A stretch of DNA of 34,903 bases from Bacillota bacterium. Lineage in GTDB: Bacteria > Bacillota > Clostridia > Christensenellales > Aristaeellaceae. The stretch lies in the NCBI GenBank assembly GCA_023459275.1, contig JAEWVC010000097.1:1-34903 (forward strand), given 5' to 3'. Below, piece after piece: positions 1 through 7,061 of the stretch. The translations under genes were made by a program, and so were the position numbers. Below the pieces are notes generated by a model, which made no database searches, was not told the origin of the DNA, and saw nothing but the letters and a program-made list of their open reading frames with translations. Positions within the stretch are counted from its first letter, which is position 1. Every line of letters begins with the position of its first letter.

Positions 1-66
1 TTTAAAAAAATTCCCCCCCACCGCCGTCTTTTTCCCGCACATCTTGCCGAAAATAGACGGATTCCC

Positions 67-95
67 TTGAGGTTCTTCCGGGGGCATGGTAAACT
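67..95 (+). promoter_or_regulatory. Possible promoter of the peptide ABC operon
   Basis: TTGAGG at 67-72 and TAAACT at 90-95 are 17 bp apart, just upstream of the first permease. Each matches about four of six sigma-A consensus bases. The rest of 1-119 shows no gene. The ribosome site AAGGAG at 106-111 lies 8 nt before the ATG at 120. The start of the window may cut off further upstream control elements. Confidence 0.35.
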
Positions 96-119
96 ATACC
101 ACGATAAGGAGCGCGTAAG

Positions 120-1085
120 ATGAAACGGTATGTGCTGCGGCGGCTGCTGACAGGGCTTCTCACCATCCTGCTGGTGATGGTGCTGAACTTTTTCCTGATG
201 CACCTGGCGCCGGGCGATCCGGTGAAGATCATCGCCGGCATGGATAAGCCCGATCCCAACGCCATGGCGGCGCTCCGGGTTCGCTACGGCTTGGACAAGC
301 CGCTGATCACCCAGCTTTTCATCTATATCGGCAATCTTCTAAGGGGCGATCTGGGAACAAGCTACACCTACAATCAGCCGGTTGCGGAGCTGCTGCTGTC
401 CAGGATGGGCACCAGCATGCTTTTGGCGCTTTCGGCCTGTGTGCTGTCCTTTCTTCTGGGCACGGCCCTGGGGCTGTTCACCGCCAGGCACCGGGGAAAA
501 ATACTGGACAACGTTTTAACCTATATCTCCTATCTGTTCGATTCCATGCCCTCCTTCTGGCTGGGGCTGATGGCCATTTTGATCTTTGCTTCCGCGCTGC
601 ACATCCTGCCCACCTCCGGCATGGTATCCCTGCGCAACCGTGCCACAGGCTTTGCCTATGTGCTGGATGTGCTTACCCATATGGTGCTGCCCTGCGGCAC
701 GCTGACGCTGATCCAGATCCCCCAATACCTGCGCATCACCCGCACCTCCGTCAGGCAGGTGATGGACGAGGATTACATCGTCACCTTCCGGGCCGCGGGC
801 ATGCGGGAGGGGCGCATTTTCCGCCGGTATGTGCTGAAAAACGCCATCCTGCCCACGCTGACGGTTTTCGGCATCTCCCTTGCCTACGTGGTTTCCGGCG
901 CGGCGCTGGTAGAGGTCGTGTTCGCCTGGCCGGGCATGGGGCAATTGATGCTCAATGCCATCGGCCGCCGGGATTACCCTGTGCTCATGGGCATCTATTT
1001 GATGATCTCGCTGTCCGTGGCGGTCATGACCATGGCCGTGGATCTGCTGTACGCGTGGATGGACCCCAGGATCCGTCTGAAATAA
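120..1085 (+). CDS. Oligopeptide/dipeptide ABC transporter permease (DppB/OppB family)
   Basis: First of two membrane subunits of a type I ABC importer that moves peptides from the outside into the cytosol. The 321-residue length is normal for the family. The N-terminal stretch MKRYVLRRLLTGLLTILLVM is the usual first transmembrane helix, followed by the family motif LAPGDP. About six hydrophobic helices follow. A cytoplasmic EAA-type coupling loop around residues 224-245 (RAAGMREG to NAILP) docks on the ATPases. AAGGAG lies 8 nt before the ATG. The second permease starts 15 nt downstream, so the genes are co-transcribed. Substrate cannot be read from the permease; nickel or other small ligands are alternatives, but the linked peptidase favours peptides. 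Confidence 0.93.
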   Translation: MKRYVLRRLLTGLLTILLVMVLNFFLMHLAPGDPVKIIAGMDKPDPNAMAALRVRYGLDKPLITQLFIYIGNLLRGDLGTSYTYNQPVAELLLSRMGTSMLLALSACVLSFLLGTALGLFTARHRGKILDNVLTYISYLFDSMPSFWLGLMAILIFASALHILPTSGMVSLRNRATGFAYVLDVLTHMVLPCGTLTLIQIPQYLRITRTSVRQVMDEDYIVTFRAAGMREGRIFRRYVLKNAILPTLTVFGISLAYVVSGAALVEVVFAWPGMGQLMLNAIGRRDYPVLMGIYLMISLSVAVMTMAVDLLYAWMDPRIRLK

Positions 1086-1100
1086 GGGGGGAGGAACAGC

Positions 1101-1931
1101 ATGCGCGGTATCGTATCCGCCTGGCGCGCAAGCGGGCATCTGCGCCTGGGGCTGATTCTGCTTCTGGCGGTGCTGCTCTGCGCGCTGCTGGCTCCCTTGC
1201 TGCAGCCCTATGACCCCTATGCCCTGGGGGACGATCTGAAGGCGCGGCCCGGTCAAACCCACCTGCTGGGCACCGACGCCCTGGGGGGCGACGTGTTCAG
1301 CATGGTGCTGGAAGGCAGCCGCACATCGCTGGTGGTGGGCTTTACCGCCGCGTTCCTTTCGGGCATCCTGGGCACGCTTATCGGCGGTGCGGCGGGGTAT
1401 CTGGGGGGCAGGGCGGACAGGATTGTATCGGAGATCATCAACATGTTCCTGATGCTGCCCACCTTTTTTCTGGTGCTGATCACCGTGGCGCTCTTTGGCA
1501 GCAGCATGGTGAACATTATGCTGATCATCGGGCTTACAAGCTGGCCGGGCAACGCCAGGCTGATGCGGGTGCAGGCCATGGCGCTGAAGGAGCGCACCTT
1601 TGTCAAAAGCGCGAAAGCCCTGGGGGAATCCGGCCCCTCGCTGTTTTTCCGCTACATCCTGCCCAACGGCATCTTTCCGGTGGTGGCCAACACGGCCATG
1701 GGCATCGCCGGGGCGATCCTCACGGAGGCCAGCCTGTCCTTCCTGGGACTGGGCGACCCCAACATCATTTCCTGGGGGCAGATGGTGTACCTGGGGCGTT
1801 CCTACATGTCCAGCGCCTGGTGGGTGGCCACCTTCCCCGGCGTTGCCATCCTCATCACTGTGGTGGCCTTTTACCTGGTCTGCGATGGGCTCAACGCGGC
1901 CTTCCACCCCAAAAATCAAGGCAGGAGGTAA
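1101..1931 (+). CDS. Oligopeptide/dipeptide ABC transporter permease (DppC/OppC family)
   Basis: Second membrane subunit, 276 residues, pairing with the upstream permease to form the translocation pore. An N-terminal transmembrane helix (about residues 14-33) is followed by the OppC-type extracytoplasmic segment LLGTDALGGDVFS. Further helices and the EAA coupling loop (SAKALGESGPSLFFRYILPN, about residues 172-192) then follow. The C-terminal SFLGLGDPN stretch is typical of the family. A very strong ribosome site (GGGGGGAGG) precedes the ATG. The stop is 3 nt before the first ATPase gene, whose AGGAGG lies inside this gene's 3' end, suggesting translational coupling. Confidence 0.93.
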   Translation: MRGIVSAWRASGHLRLGLILLLAVLLCALLAPLLQPYDPYALGDDLKARPGQTHLLGTDALGGDVFSMVLEGSRTSLVVGFTAAFLSGILGTLIGGAAGYLGGRADRIVSEIINMFLMLPTFFLVLITVALFGSSMVNIMLIIGLTSWPGNARLMRVQAMALKERTFVKSAKALGESGPSLFFRYILPNGIFPVVANTAMGIAGAILTEASLSFLGLGDPNIISWGQMVYLGRSYMSSAWWVATFPGVAILITVVAFYLVCDGLNAAFHPKNQGRR

Positions 1932-1934
1932 TCC

Positions 1935-2903
1935 ATGGCGCTTCTTGAAATTTCGCACCTGTCCGTGGATTACATCTCCGCCGGCCGGGCCGTGCACGCG
2001 GTGGACGATGTTTCCCTGACCCTTGCGGCGGGCGGTTCCCTGGGGCTGGTGGGCGAATCGGGCAGCGGCAAGAGCACCCTGGGCATGGCGGTGCTGCGCC
2101 TGCTGAACGATAACGCAAGGGTGCGGGGCGCGGCGCGGCTGGAGGGCGAGGATCTGCTGACCATGGGCGACGCCCGCCTGCGGGAGGTCCGCTGGCGGAA
2201 GATCGCCGCCGTGTTCCAAAAGAGCATGAACTCCCTGAGCCCCGTCCACCGCATCGGCATGCAGATGGCCGATATTTACCGGGTGCACCATCCGGAGGAA
2301 AAAAAGGCCGCTATGGAACAGGTGGGCGAGGCGCTCCAGTGGGTGCGGCTACCCAAGCGCGTTTTGAAGCTGTACCCCCACGAACTGTCCGGGGGCATGA
2401 TGCAGCGGGTGTCCATCGCCCTGAGCCTTTTGAACCATCCGAGCCTTGTGATCTTCGACGAGGCTACCACCGCGCTGGATGTGATCACCCAGGGGCAGAT
2501 CCTGAAGGAGATCGCAAGGCTCCAGCAGGAGTTCCGCCTGGCCCGGATCATGATCACCCATGACATGGCCGTGGTGGCGGGAAGCTGCGAAACGGTGGCG
2601 GTGCTGTACGCCGGGCGGCTGATGGAAGCGGGCCCCACCAGGGCGGTGCTCTCCTCCCCCATGCACCCGTATACCAAGGGGCTGACGGGCGCCTTCCCCA
2701 GCCTGTACGGGGAAGGAAAGACCCTCTCCTCCATCCCGGGCCGCCTGCCCGACCTTTCCACGGATATCCCCGGCTGTGTGTTCGCGCCGCGCTGCCCCTA
2801 TGCTTTGGCCCGCTGCCGCCGGGAACGCCCCCCGCTTTTGGGCCTTGGCGGCGGGAGGCAGGCTGCCTGCTTCCTTGTAAAGGAGGCGGAAAACCATGGC
2901 TGA
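1935..2903 (+). CDS. Peptide ABC transporter ATP-binding protein (DppD/OppD family)
   Basis: One of two nucleotide-binding subunits that power import, 322 residues. Walker A is GESGSGKST, the signature is LSGGMMQRVSIAL (Met where LSGGQ is usual), and Walker B is LVIFDEATTALD. The C-terminal region carries the oligopeptide-transporter tail with CVFAPRCPYALARC. In some Opp/Dpp ATPases the cysteines of this tail hold an iron-sulfur cluster; that is family knowledge and is not shown here. The start is fixed by AGGAGG just upstream. The 3' end overlaps the next ATPase by 8 nt, which supports paired synthesis of the two subunits. Confidence 0.93.
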   Translation: MALLEISHLSVDYISAGRAVHAVDDVSLTLAAGGSLGLVGESGSGKSTLGMAVLRLLNDNARVRGAARLEGEDLLTMGDARLREVRWRKIAAVFQKSMNSLSPVHRIGMQMADIYRVHHPEEKKAAMEQVGEALQWVRLPKRVLKLYPHELSGGMMQRVSIALSLLNHPSLVIFDEATTALDVITQGQILKEIARLQQEFRLARIMITHDMAVVAGSCETVAVLYAGRLMEAGPTRAVLSSPMHPYTKGLTGAFPSLYGEGKTLSSIPGRLPDLSTDIPGCVFAPRCPYALARCRRERPPLLGLGGGRQAACFLVKEAENHG

Positions 2904-3939
2904 ACCGGTGCTTTCGGTAAAAAATCTGACCCGCTATTACCCCCAGCATACCGTTAGGACGGAGGAGGGCTTTCCCCCCGTAAAGGCGGTGGACGGGCTT
3001 TCCTTCGATCTTGCGCCGGGAGAGGTGCTGGGCATCATCGGAGAGAGCGGCTGCGGGAAATCCACCCTGGGCCGGGTGCTGCTCCAATTGGAGGAACAGA
3101 CAGGCGGCACCGTAACCCTGCACGGACGGGACGCATCGGCCTGGCACCGCAAGGACCCCAAGGGCTTCCGCCGGGCGGCCCAAATCGTATTCCAGAACCC
3201 TTACGACACCTTCAACCCCCGGTTTGTGATCCTCAAGTCCATGTTGCGGCCCCTGATCATCCACCGTATCGGCAGGGACGAGGGCGAGCGCCGCGCCCTG
3301 TGCGTACAGGCGCTGGAATCTGCTGGGCTGACCCCGGCGGAGGACTACCTTGGCCGCTATCCCCACGAGCTTTCCGGGGGCCAGCTGCAAAGGGTGTCCA
3401 TCCTCCGGGCCATGATGCTTTCCCCCAAACTCCTGGTGGCGGACGAGCCGGTGTCCATGCTGGATGTGTCGGTGCGGGCGGAGATTTTGACGCTGCTTTC
3501 CAGCCAGGTGCGGGACCGCACCATGGCCATGGTGTACATCAGCCATGACCTGGCCACTACCAGGTACATCGCGGACCGGGTGGCGGTGATGTACCTGGGG
3601 CGTATTGTGGAAACGGGCCCGGCAGACGCGGTGCTCCGCCATCCCGCCCACCCCTACACCAAGGCGCTGCTGTCCAACTGCGGCTCCCTTGACATGGACG
3701 GCGCTTTTGACCCCATTGCCTTAAGCGGCGAACCGCCTGTGCCCATCGGCGCGGGGCCGGGCTGCTATTTTGCCCCCAGGTGCTTTCAAACCTGCCCCAA
3801 GTGCTGGGAAAGGTATCCCGATCCCGTTGCCGTGGGCGAAGGGCACAGCGCCGCGTGCTGCTTGCTGAACGAACAGCCGGAGAGGGGGCTTTTTGAAAAA
3901 ATCCCTCTCTCCGAACCTCTCCCCGAAAAAATTCCATGA
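2896..3939 (+). CDS. Peptide ABC transporter ATP-binding protein (DppF/OppF family)
   Basis: Partner ATPase, 347 residues. It has Walker A GESGCGKST, signature LSGGQLQRVSI and Walker B LLVADEPVSMLD. The cysteine-rich tail is CYFAPRCFQTCPKC. AAGGAGG precedes the ATG inside the end of the upstream ATPase gene. The last 20 or so codons are odd. After a normal family ending near AACCLLNEQ, the reading frame continues through a long hairpin repeat (3878-3913) into a repetitive tail (residues like FEKIPLSEPLPEKIP). This suggests the repeat supplied a new C-terminus and stop codon. The stop overlaps a non-initiating ATG at 3936. The core enzyme looks intact. Confidence 0.92.
   Translation: MAEPVLSVKNLTRYYPQHTVRTEEGFPPVKAVDGLSFDLAPGEVLGIIGESGCGKSTLGRVLLQLEEQTGGTVTLHGRDASAWHRKDPKGFRRAAQIVFQNPYDTFNPRFVILKSMLRPLIIHRIGRDEGERRALCVQALESAGLTPAEDYLGRYPHELSGGQLQRVSILRAMMLSPKLLVADEPVSMLDVSVRAEILTLLSSQVRDRTMAMVYISHDLATTRYIADRVAVMYLGRIVETGPADAVLRHPAHPYTKALLSNCGSLDMDGAFDPIALSGEPPVPIGAGPGCYFAPRCFQTCPKCWERYPDPVAVGEGHSAACCLLNEQPERGLFEKIPLSEPLPEKIP
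3878..3935. repeat. Hairpin repeat (family 2, copy 1) inside the 3' end of the OppF-type gene
   Basis: Arms 3878-3894 and 3897-3913 match at 15 of 17 positions and are separated by 2 nt. Pyrimidine/A-rich sequence follows to 3935. The layout (G-rich arm, TTTTTGAAAAA core, C-rich arm, then ACC..TCC..AAAA..TTC) matches a second copy at 19787-19845. The element is translated as the end of the ATPase. Whether it is a mobile element, an mRNA-stabilising hairpin or a weak attenuator cannot be told from one window. Confidence 0.55.
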
Positions 3940-3971
3940 AGATACATCGCAACAAACCAGGAGGCATGCAC

Positions 3972-5336
3972 ATGAATATCGCAGACATCCTTTCCCGCGT
4001 ACCGGACTACAAAACCTTTCTCACCGTGGAGGAAATGGACCGGCATACCCTTGCCCTGGCGCAGAAATATCCGGGGATCGTCACCGTGTTCAAGGCCGGG
4101 GAAAGCCAGAGCGGCAGGCCGCTTTACTGCCTGAAGATTGGCAGCGGCGCGAAAAACGCGCTGATCTTCGGCTGCCCCCACCCCAACGAGCCCATCGGGG
4201 CCATGATGCTGGAAGCATTTTCGCAGCTGCTGGCCGAGGACGAAAAACTCCGGGAAGAGCTTCCCTATACCTTTTACCTGATCAAGGCGGTGGACCCGGA
4301 CGGTCTTATGCGCAACGAAGGCTGGCTGAAGGGCCCCTTCACCTACTACAATTACGCAAGGCATTTTTACCGCCCCGCGGGCGCAAAGCAGGTGGAATGG
4401 ACCTTCCCCCTGGACTACAAGACGCTGCACTTCCATGCCCCGCTGCCGGAAACCCAGGCGCTGATGAAGATCATTGAGGAAACAAAACCCGCCTTCCTCT
4501 TTTCCCTGCACAACAGCGCCTTCGGCGGGGTGTTCTGGTACATCAACCGGGAAATCCCCTCTTTGATTTCCGGTTTGCAGGATATCCCGGCGCGCCACGG
4601 CATTCCCCTGAGCCTTGGGGAGCCGGAGATGCCCTGCTGCCAGGTGTACCAAAATGCCGTCTTCCAGTTCCCCGGCCTGCCCATGATGTACGACTACTAC
4701 GCGCAGATGACCGGGCAGGACCCGGCGGCATTTTTGAACATGGGCAGTTCGTCGATAGACTTTGCGAACCTTGACGGCCGGGAATGCTTCGGCCTGGTAT
4801 GCGAAATGCCCTACTTCCGCAACAACGACTCCGCCGACCTGACGCCGGCGGACATCACCCGCCGGGAAGCCGTATTGCAAAGCTGCGAAACCATTGAGGC
4901 CATTTATCAAAAGCTTGCGCCGCTTGTGGAAACGCTGCAAGCCCATCTTTCTCCGGAGGACCCCTACCGCCTGGCGCTGGAGGAGAGGATGGCCATGAGC
5001 GGCGCCTCCCTGGGCGCACAAAAGAATTTCGCCCTTCAAAACCCCGAGTTTGAAAAGCCGGCCACCCGCGCCCAGGCCTTTGACAACCTGGTGATGCTGC
5101 CCTTCATGCATCTGCTGGGAGCGGGCATGGCGGCCTCCGCCGCGGAGCAGGCGCTAAAGACCGCCTCGCCCGAAGGCGCAAAAGCGCTGGAAAACGTTGT
5201 CACCCAGGCGGAAGCCATGCTGAAAGCGGGCTGCGGCGATATCGAAATGCGTATCCCCTGCGACCCCATTGATATCAAATCCTTGGTGTCCGTGCAGCTG
5301 GAGAGCGGTCTTGCCGCCGCGCTGGCTGTCCGCTGA
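3972..5336 (+). CDS. M14-family zinc carboxypeptidase, cytosolic
   Basis: Predicted metallocarboxypeptidase of about 454 residues. Zinc ligands are visible as HPNE (His70, Glu73) and His180 in FLFSLHNSAFGG. Arg130 in NYARHF is a likely substrate-binding residue, and Glu278 in CEMPYF sits where the catalytic glutamate is expected. There is no signal peptide, so it should act in the cytosol on peptides brought in by the surrounding ABC importer. The start at 3972 is chosen because AGGAGG at 3959-3964 is 7 nt upstream; ATGs at 3936 and 3966 are in frame but badly spaced. The C-terminal 150 residues are helical and unassigned. Known cytosolic M14 enzymes include murein-peptide amidases (MpaA) as well as carboxypeptidases, so the bond cleaved is uncertain. 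Confidence 0.85.
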   Translation: MNIADILSRVPDYKTFLTVEEMDRHTLALAQKYPGIVTVFKAGESQSGRPLYCLKIGSGAKNALIFGCPHPNEPIGAMMLEAFSQLLAEDEKLREELPYTFYLIKAVDPDGLMRNEGWLKGPFTYYNYARHFYRPAGAKQVEWTFPLDYKTLHFHAPLPETQALMKIIEETKPAFLFSLHNSAFGGVFWYINREIPSLISGLQDIPARHGIPLSLGEPEMPCCQVYQNAVFQFPGLPMMYDYYAQMTGQDPAAFLNMGSSSIDFANLDGRECFGLVCEMPYFRNNDSADLTPADITRREAVLQSCETIEAIYQKLAPLVETLQAHLSPEDPYRLALEERMAMSGASLGAQKNFALQNPEFEKPATRAQAFDNLVMLPFMHLLGAGMAASAAEQALKTASPEGAKALENVVTQAEAMLKAGCGDIEMRIPCDPIDIKSLVSVQLESGLAAALAVR

Positions 5337-5409
5337 CTTCGTGAATCCCAGGCTGTTTTCCGCAAAGTGACAGCCCGGTTTCAAATTATTGTGTACGGAG
5401 GTAACATCC

Positions 5410-6957
5410 ATGAAAAGGATCCTGGCACTCCTGATGGCGATGCTGCTGATGGTATCGGCGGTTGCCCTGCCCGCCGCGGCCGAAAGCCGCACCGGGGGTA
5501 CGCTCATCGCGTGGCTGATGGAGGACCCATCCAGCTACAACATCGACGCCGTGTCCGACGATTTTGCCACCATGGTCATGGAAAACGTCATGAGCAAGCT
5601 GGTAAAGTTCGACTGTGCCGGCAACCTGCTGCCCGACCTGGCGGCATCCTGGGATGTTTCCGAGGATGGCCTCACCTACACCTTCCACCTGCAGCAAAAT
5701 GTCCTGTGGCATGACGGCATGCCCTTCACCAGCGACGATGTGCTCTGGACCTTCCAGAAGATCGCCGCGGAGGGCTCCAGCGGCATGTACCTGGCCAATG
5801 TCACCAACATGGAAACCCCCGACGAAAGCACCATTGTTTTGACCCTTTCCGCCCCCGACGCCGGGCTGATCTACAACCTCTCCTGGTACGGCATGTACAT
5901 CCTGCCCAAGCACCTGTATGACGGCCAGGACTGGCTGACCTGCGAGGCCGCCACAGTAAAGCCCATCGGCACGGGCGCCTATAAGTTTGTGGAGGCGCAG
6001 AAGGGCATCAGCTACACCCTGGAAGCCAACATGGACTATTTCGGCGGCGTGCCGCAGACCGACACCGTCATCTACTCGGTGATCGGCGACACCAACACCG
6101 CCATCCAGGCCTTCCTGAACGGCGAACTGGATTACCTTGGCATCAACGTCATGGGCGCCGAGCTGCAAACCCTCAAAGACAGCGGCAAGGCAACCGTCAA
6201 CACCTGGCCCCTGGCTTCCCGCTACTATGCCGCGCTGAACTGCGCCGGCGAATTCACGGGCAACCCGGTTGTCCGGCAAGCCCTGGCGTTGGGTGTTGAC
6301 CGGGAAGCGCTGCTTGCCAAGGCTCTGGGCGGCAACGGCGCGGTGGCGGAGGGCTTTGCCCCCAAAGCCATCGTCTGGTCCTATAACCAGGATGCGGTCA
6401 TGCCGCAGCGGGACACCGCCGCCGCCACCGCCTTGCTGGAGGGTGCGGGCTACACCAAGAACGCCGACGGCTTCTACTTCACCCTGAACATGCCCACCAT
6501 GTCCGCCTCCCCCTTCCCGGAGCTGGCCACGGTTTTGAAGGCCAGCCTCAAGGAGATCGGCGTGGACGTGAACATCATCAGCCTGGAAATGGCCGCCTAC
6601 ATCGACAGGCTCCTTGTACAGCGCGATTTTGACCTGACCATGCTCAGCGGCTACCAGGGCCCCGATGCCTCCGCCCTGAGCACCAGGGTGGGCAGCCAGG
6701 GCCAGATGAACTTTATGAACTATACCAGCGCAGCTCTGGACGAGGCCTTTGCCGCGGGCGTTGCCACCACCGATCAGGCGGAACGCGCCAAGCATTACTA
6801 TGCGGCGCAGGAGATCCTCTCCAAAGACCTGCCCATCCTGCCTTTGGTAGAAGCCGTGAGCAATGAAGTGAGCGCCACGTACTTAAGCGATACCCCGCTG
6901 TCCGCGGCGGGGCTGTGCACCCCCAACGAGCTGTTCACCACCAAGATCAACAAGTAA
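5410..6957 (+). CDS. Peptide ABC transporter substrate-binding protein (SBP_bac_5 family)
   Basis: Secreted receptor that captures the ligand for the importer encoded upstream, 515 residues. The N-terminus is a signal peptide (MKR, then a Leu/Met/Ala-rich core, cleavage near PAAA-ES). The family hallmarks follow: GGTLIAWLMEDPSSYN, LAASWDVSEDGLTYTFHL, WHDGMPFTSDDVLWTF and PIGTGAYKF. The ATG at 5410 is chosen because GGAGGT (5397-5402) is 7 nt upstream; an upstream in-frame TTG at 5389 is less likely. Unusually for a Firmicute-like genome, there is no lipobox cysteine. The gene is last in the operon after a 73-nt gap; a small hairpin in the gap (5351-5356 with 5370-5375) may help set its separate expression level. 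Confidence 0.92.
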   Translation: MKRILALLMAMLLMVSAVALPAAAESRTGGTLIAWLMEDPSSYNIDAVSDDFATMVMENVMSKLVKFDCAGNLLPDLAASWDVSEDGLTYTFHLQQNVLWHDGMPFTSDDVLWTFQKIAAEGSSGMYLANVTNMETPDESTIVLTLSAPDAGLIYNLSWYGMYILPKHLYDGQDWLTCEAATVKPIGTGAYKFVEAQKGISYTLEANMDYFGGVPQTDTVIYSVIGDTNTAIQAFLNGELDYLGINVMGAELQTLKDSGKATVNTWPLASRYYAALNCAGEFTGNPVVRQALALGVDREALLAKALGGNGAVAEGFAPKAIVWSYNQDAVMPQRDTAAATALLEGAGYTKNADGFYFTLNMPTMSASPFPELATVLKASLKEIGVDVNIISLEMAAYIDRLLVQRDFDLTMLSGYQGPDASALSTRVGSQGQMNFMNYTSAALDEAFAAGVATTDQAERAKHYYAAQEILSKDLPILPLVEAVSNEVSATYLSDTPLSAAGLCTPNELFTTKINK

Positions 6958-6967
6958 AACACATCAT

Positions 6968-7042
6968 GGGGGATGGGCTGCATTTGTCCATCCCCCGCTT
7001 TCCAAGGAAAACCGCCCCGGCAGCCAGTGCCGGAGCGGTTTT
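6968..7042. terminator. Tandem hairpins; bidirectional terminator between convergent genes
   Basis: The first hairpin has arms GGGGGATGG (6968-6976) and CCATCCCCC (6988-6996). The second pairs 7008-7022 with 7028-7042 with a single mismatch. It carries A4 on the left and T5 on the right, so it can act as a rho-independent terminator on both strands. It lies between the binding-protein stop (6957) and the stop of the minus-strand GGDEF/HD-GYP gene (7062). Confidence 0.85.
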
Positions 7043-7061
7043 TGCATATGCGCTTTTCAAG

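Noticed and set aside
516..2291. 591-codon open frame on the minus strand
   Set aside because: It is antisense to both permeases and the first ATPase. Its product is His/Gly/Gln-rich with no domain, as expected from GC-rich third positions of the true genes.
3786..5111. 441-codon open frame on the minus strand
   Set aside because: It is a shadow of the M14 carboxypeptidase, which has clear zinc ligands on the plus strand; no ribosome site or family match.
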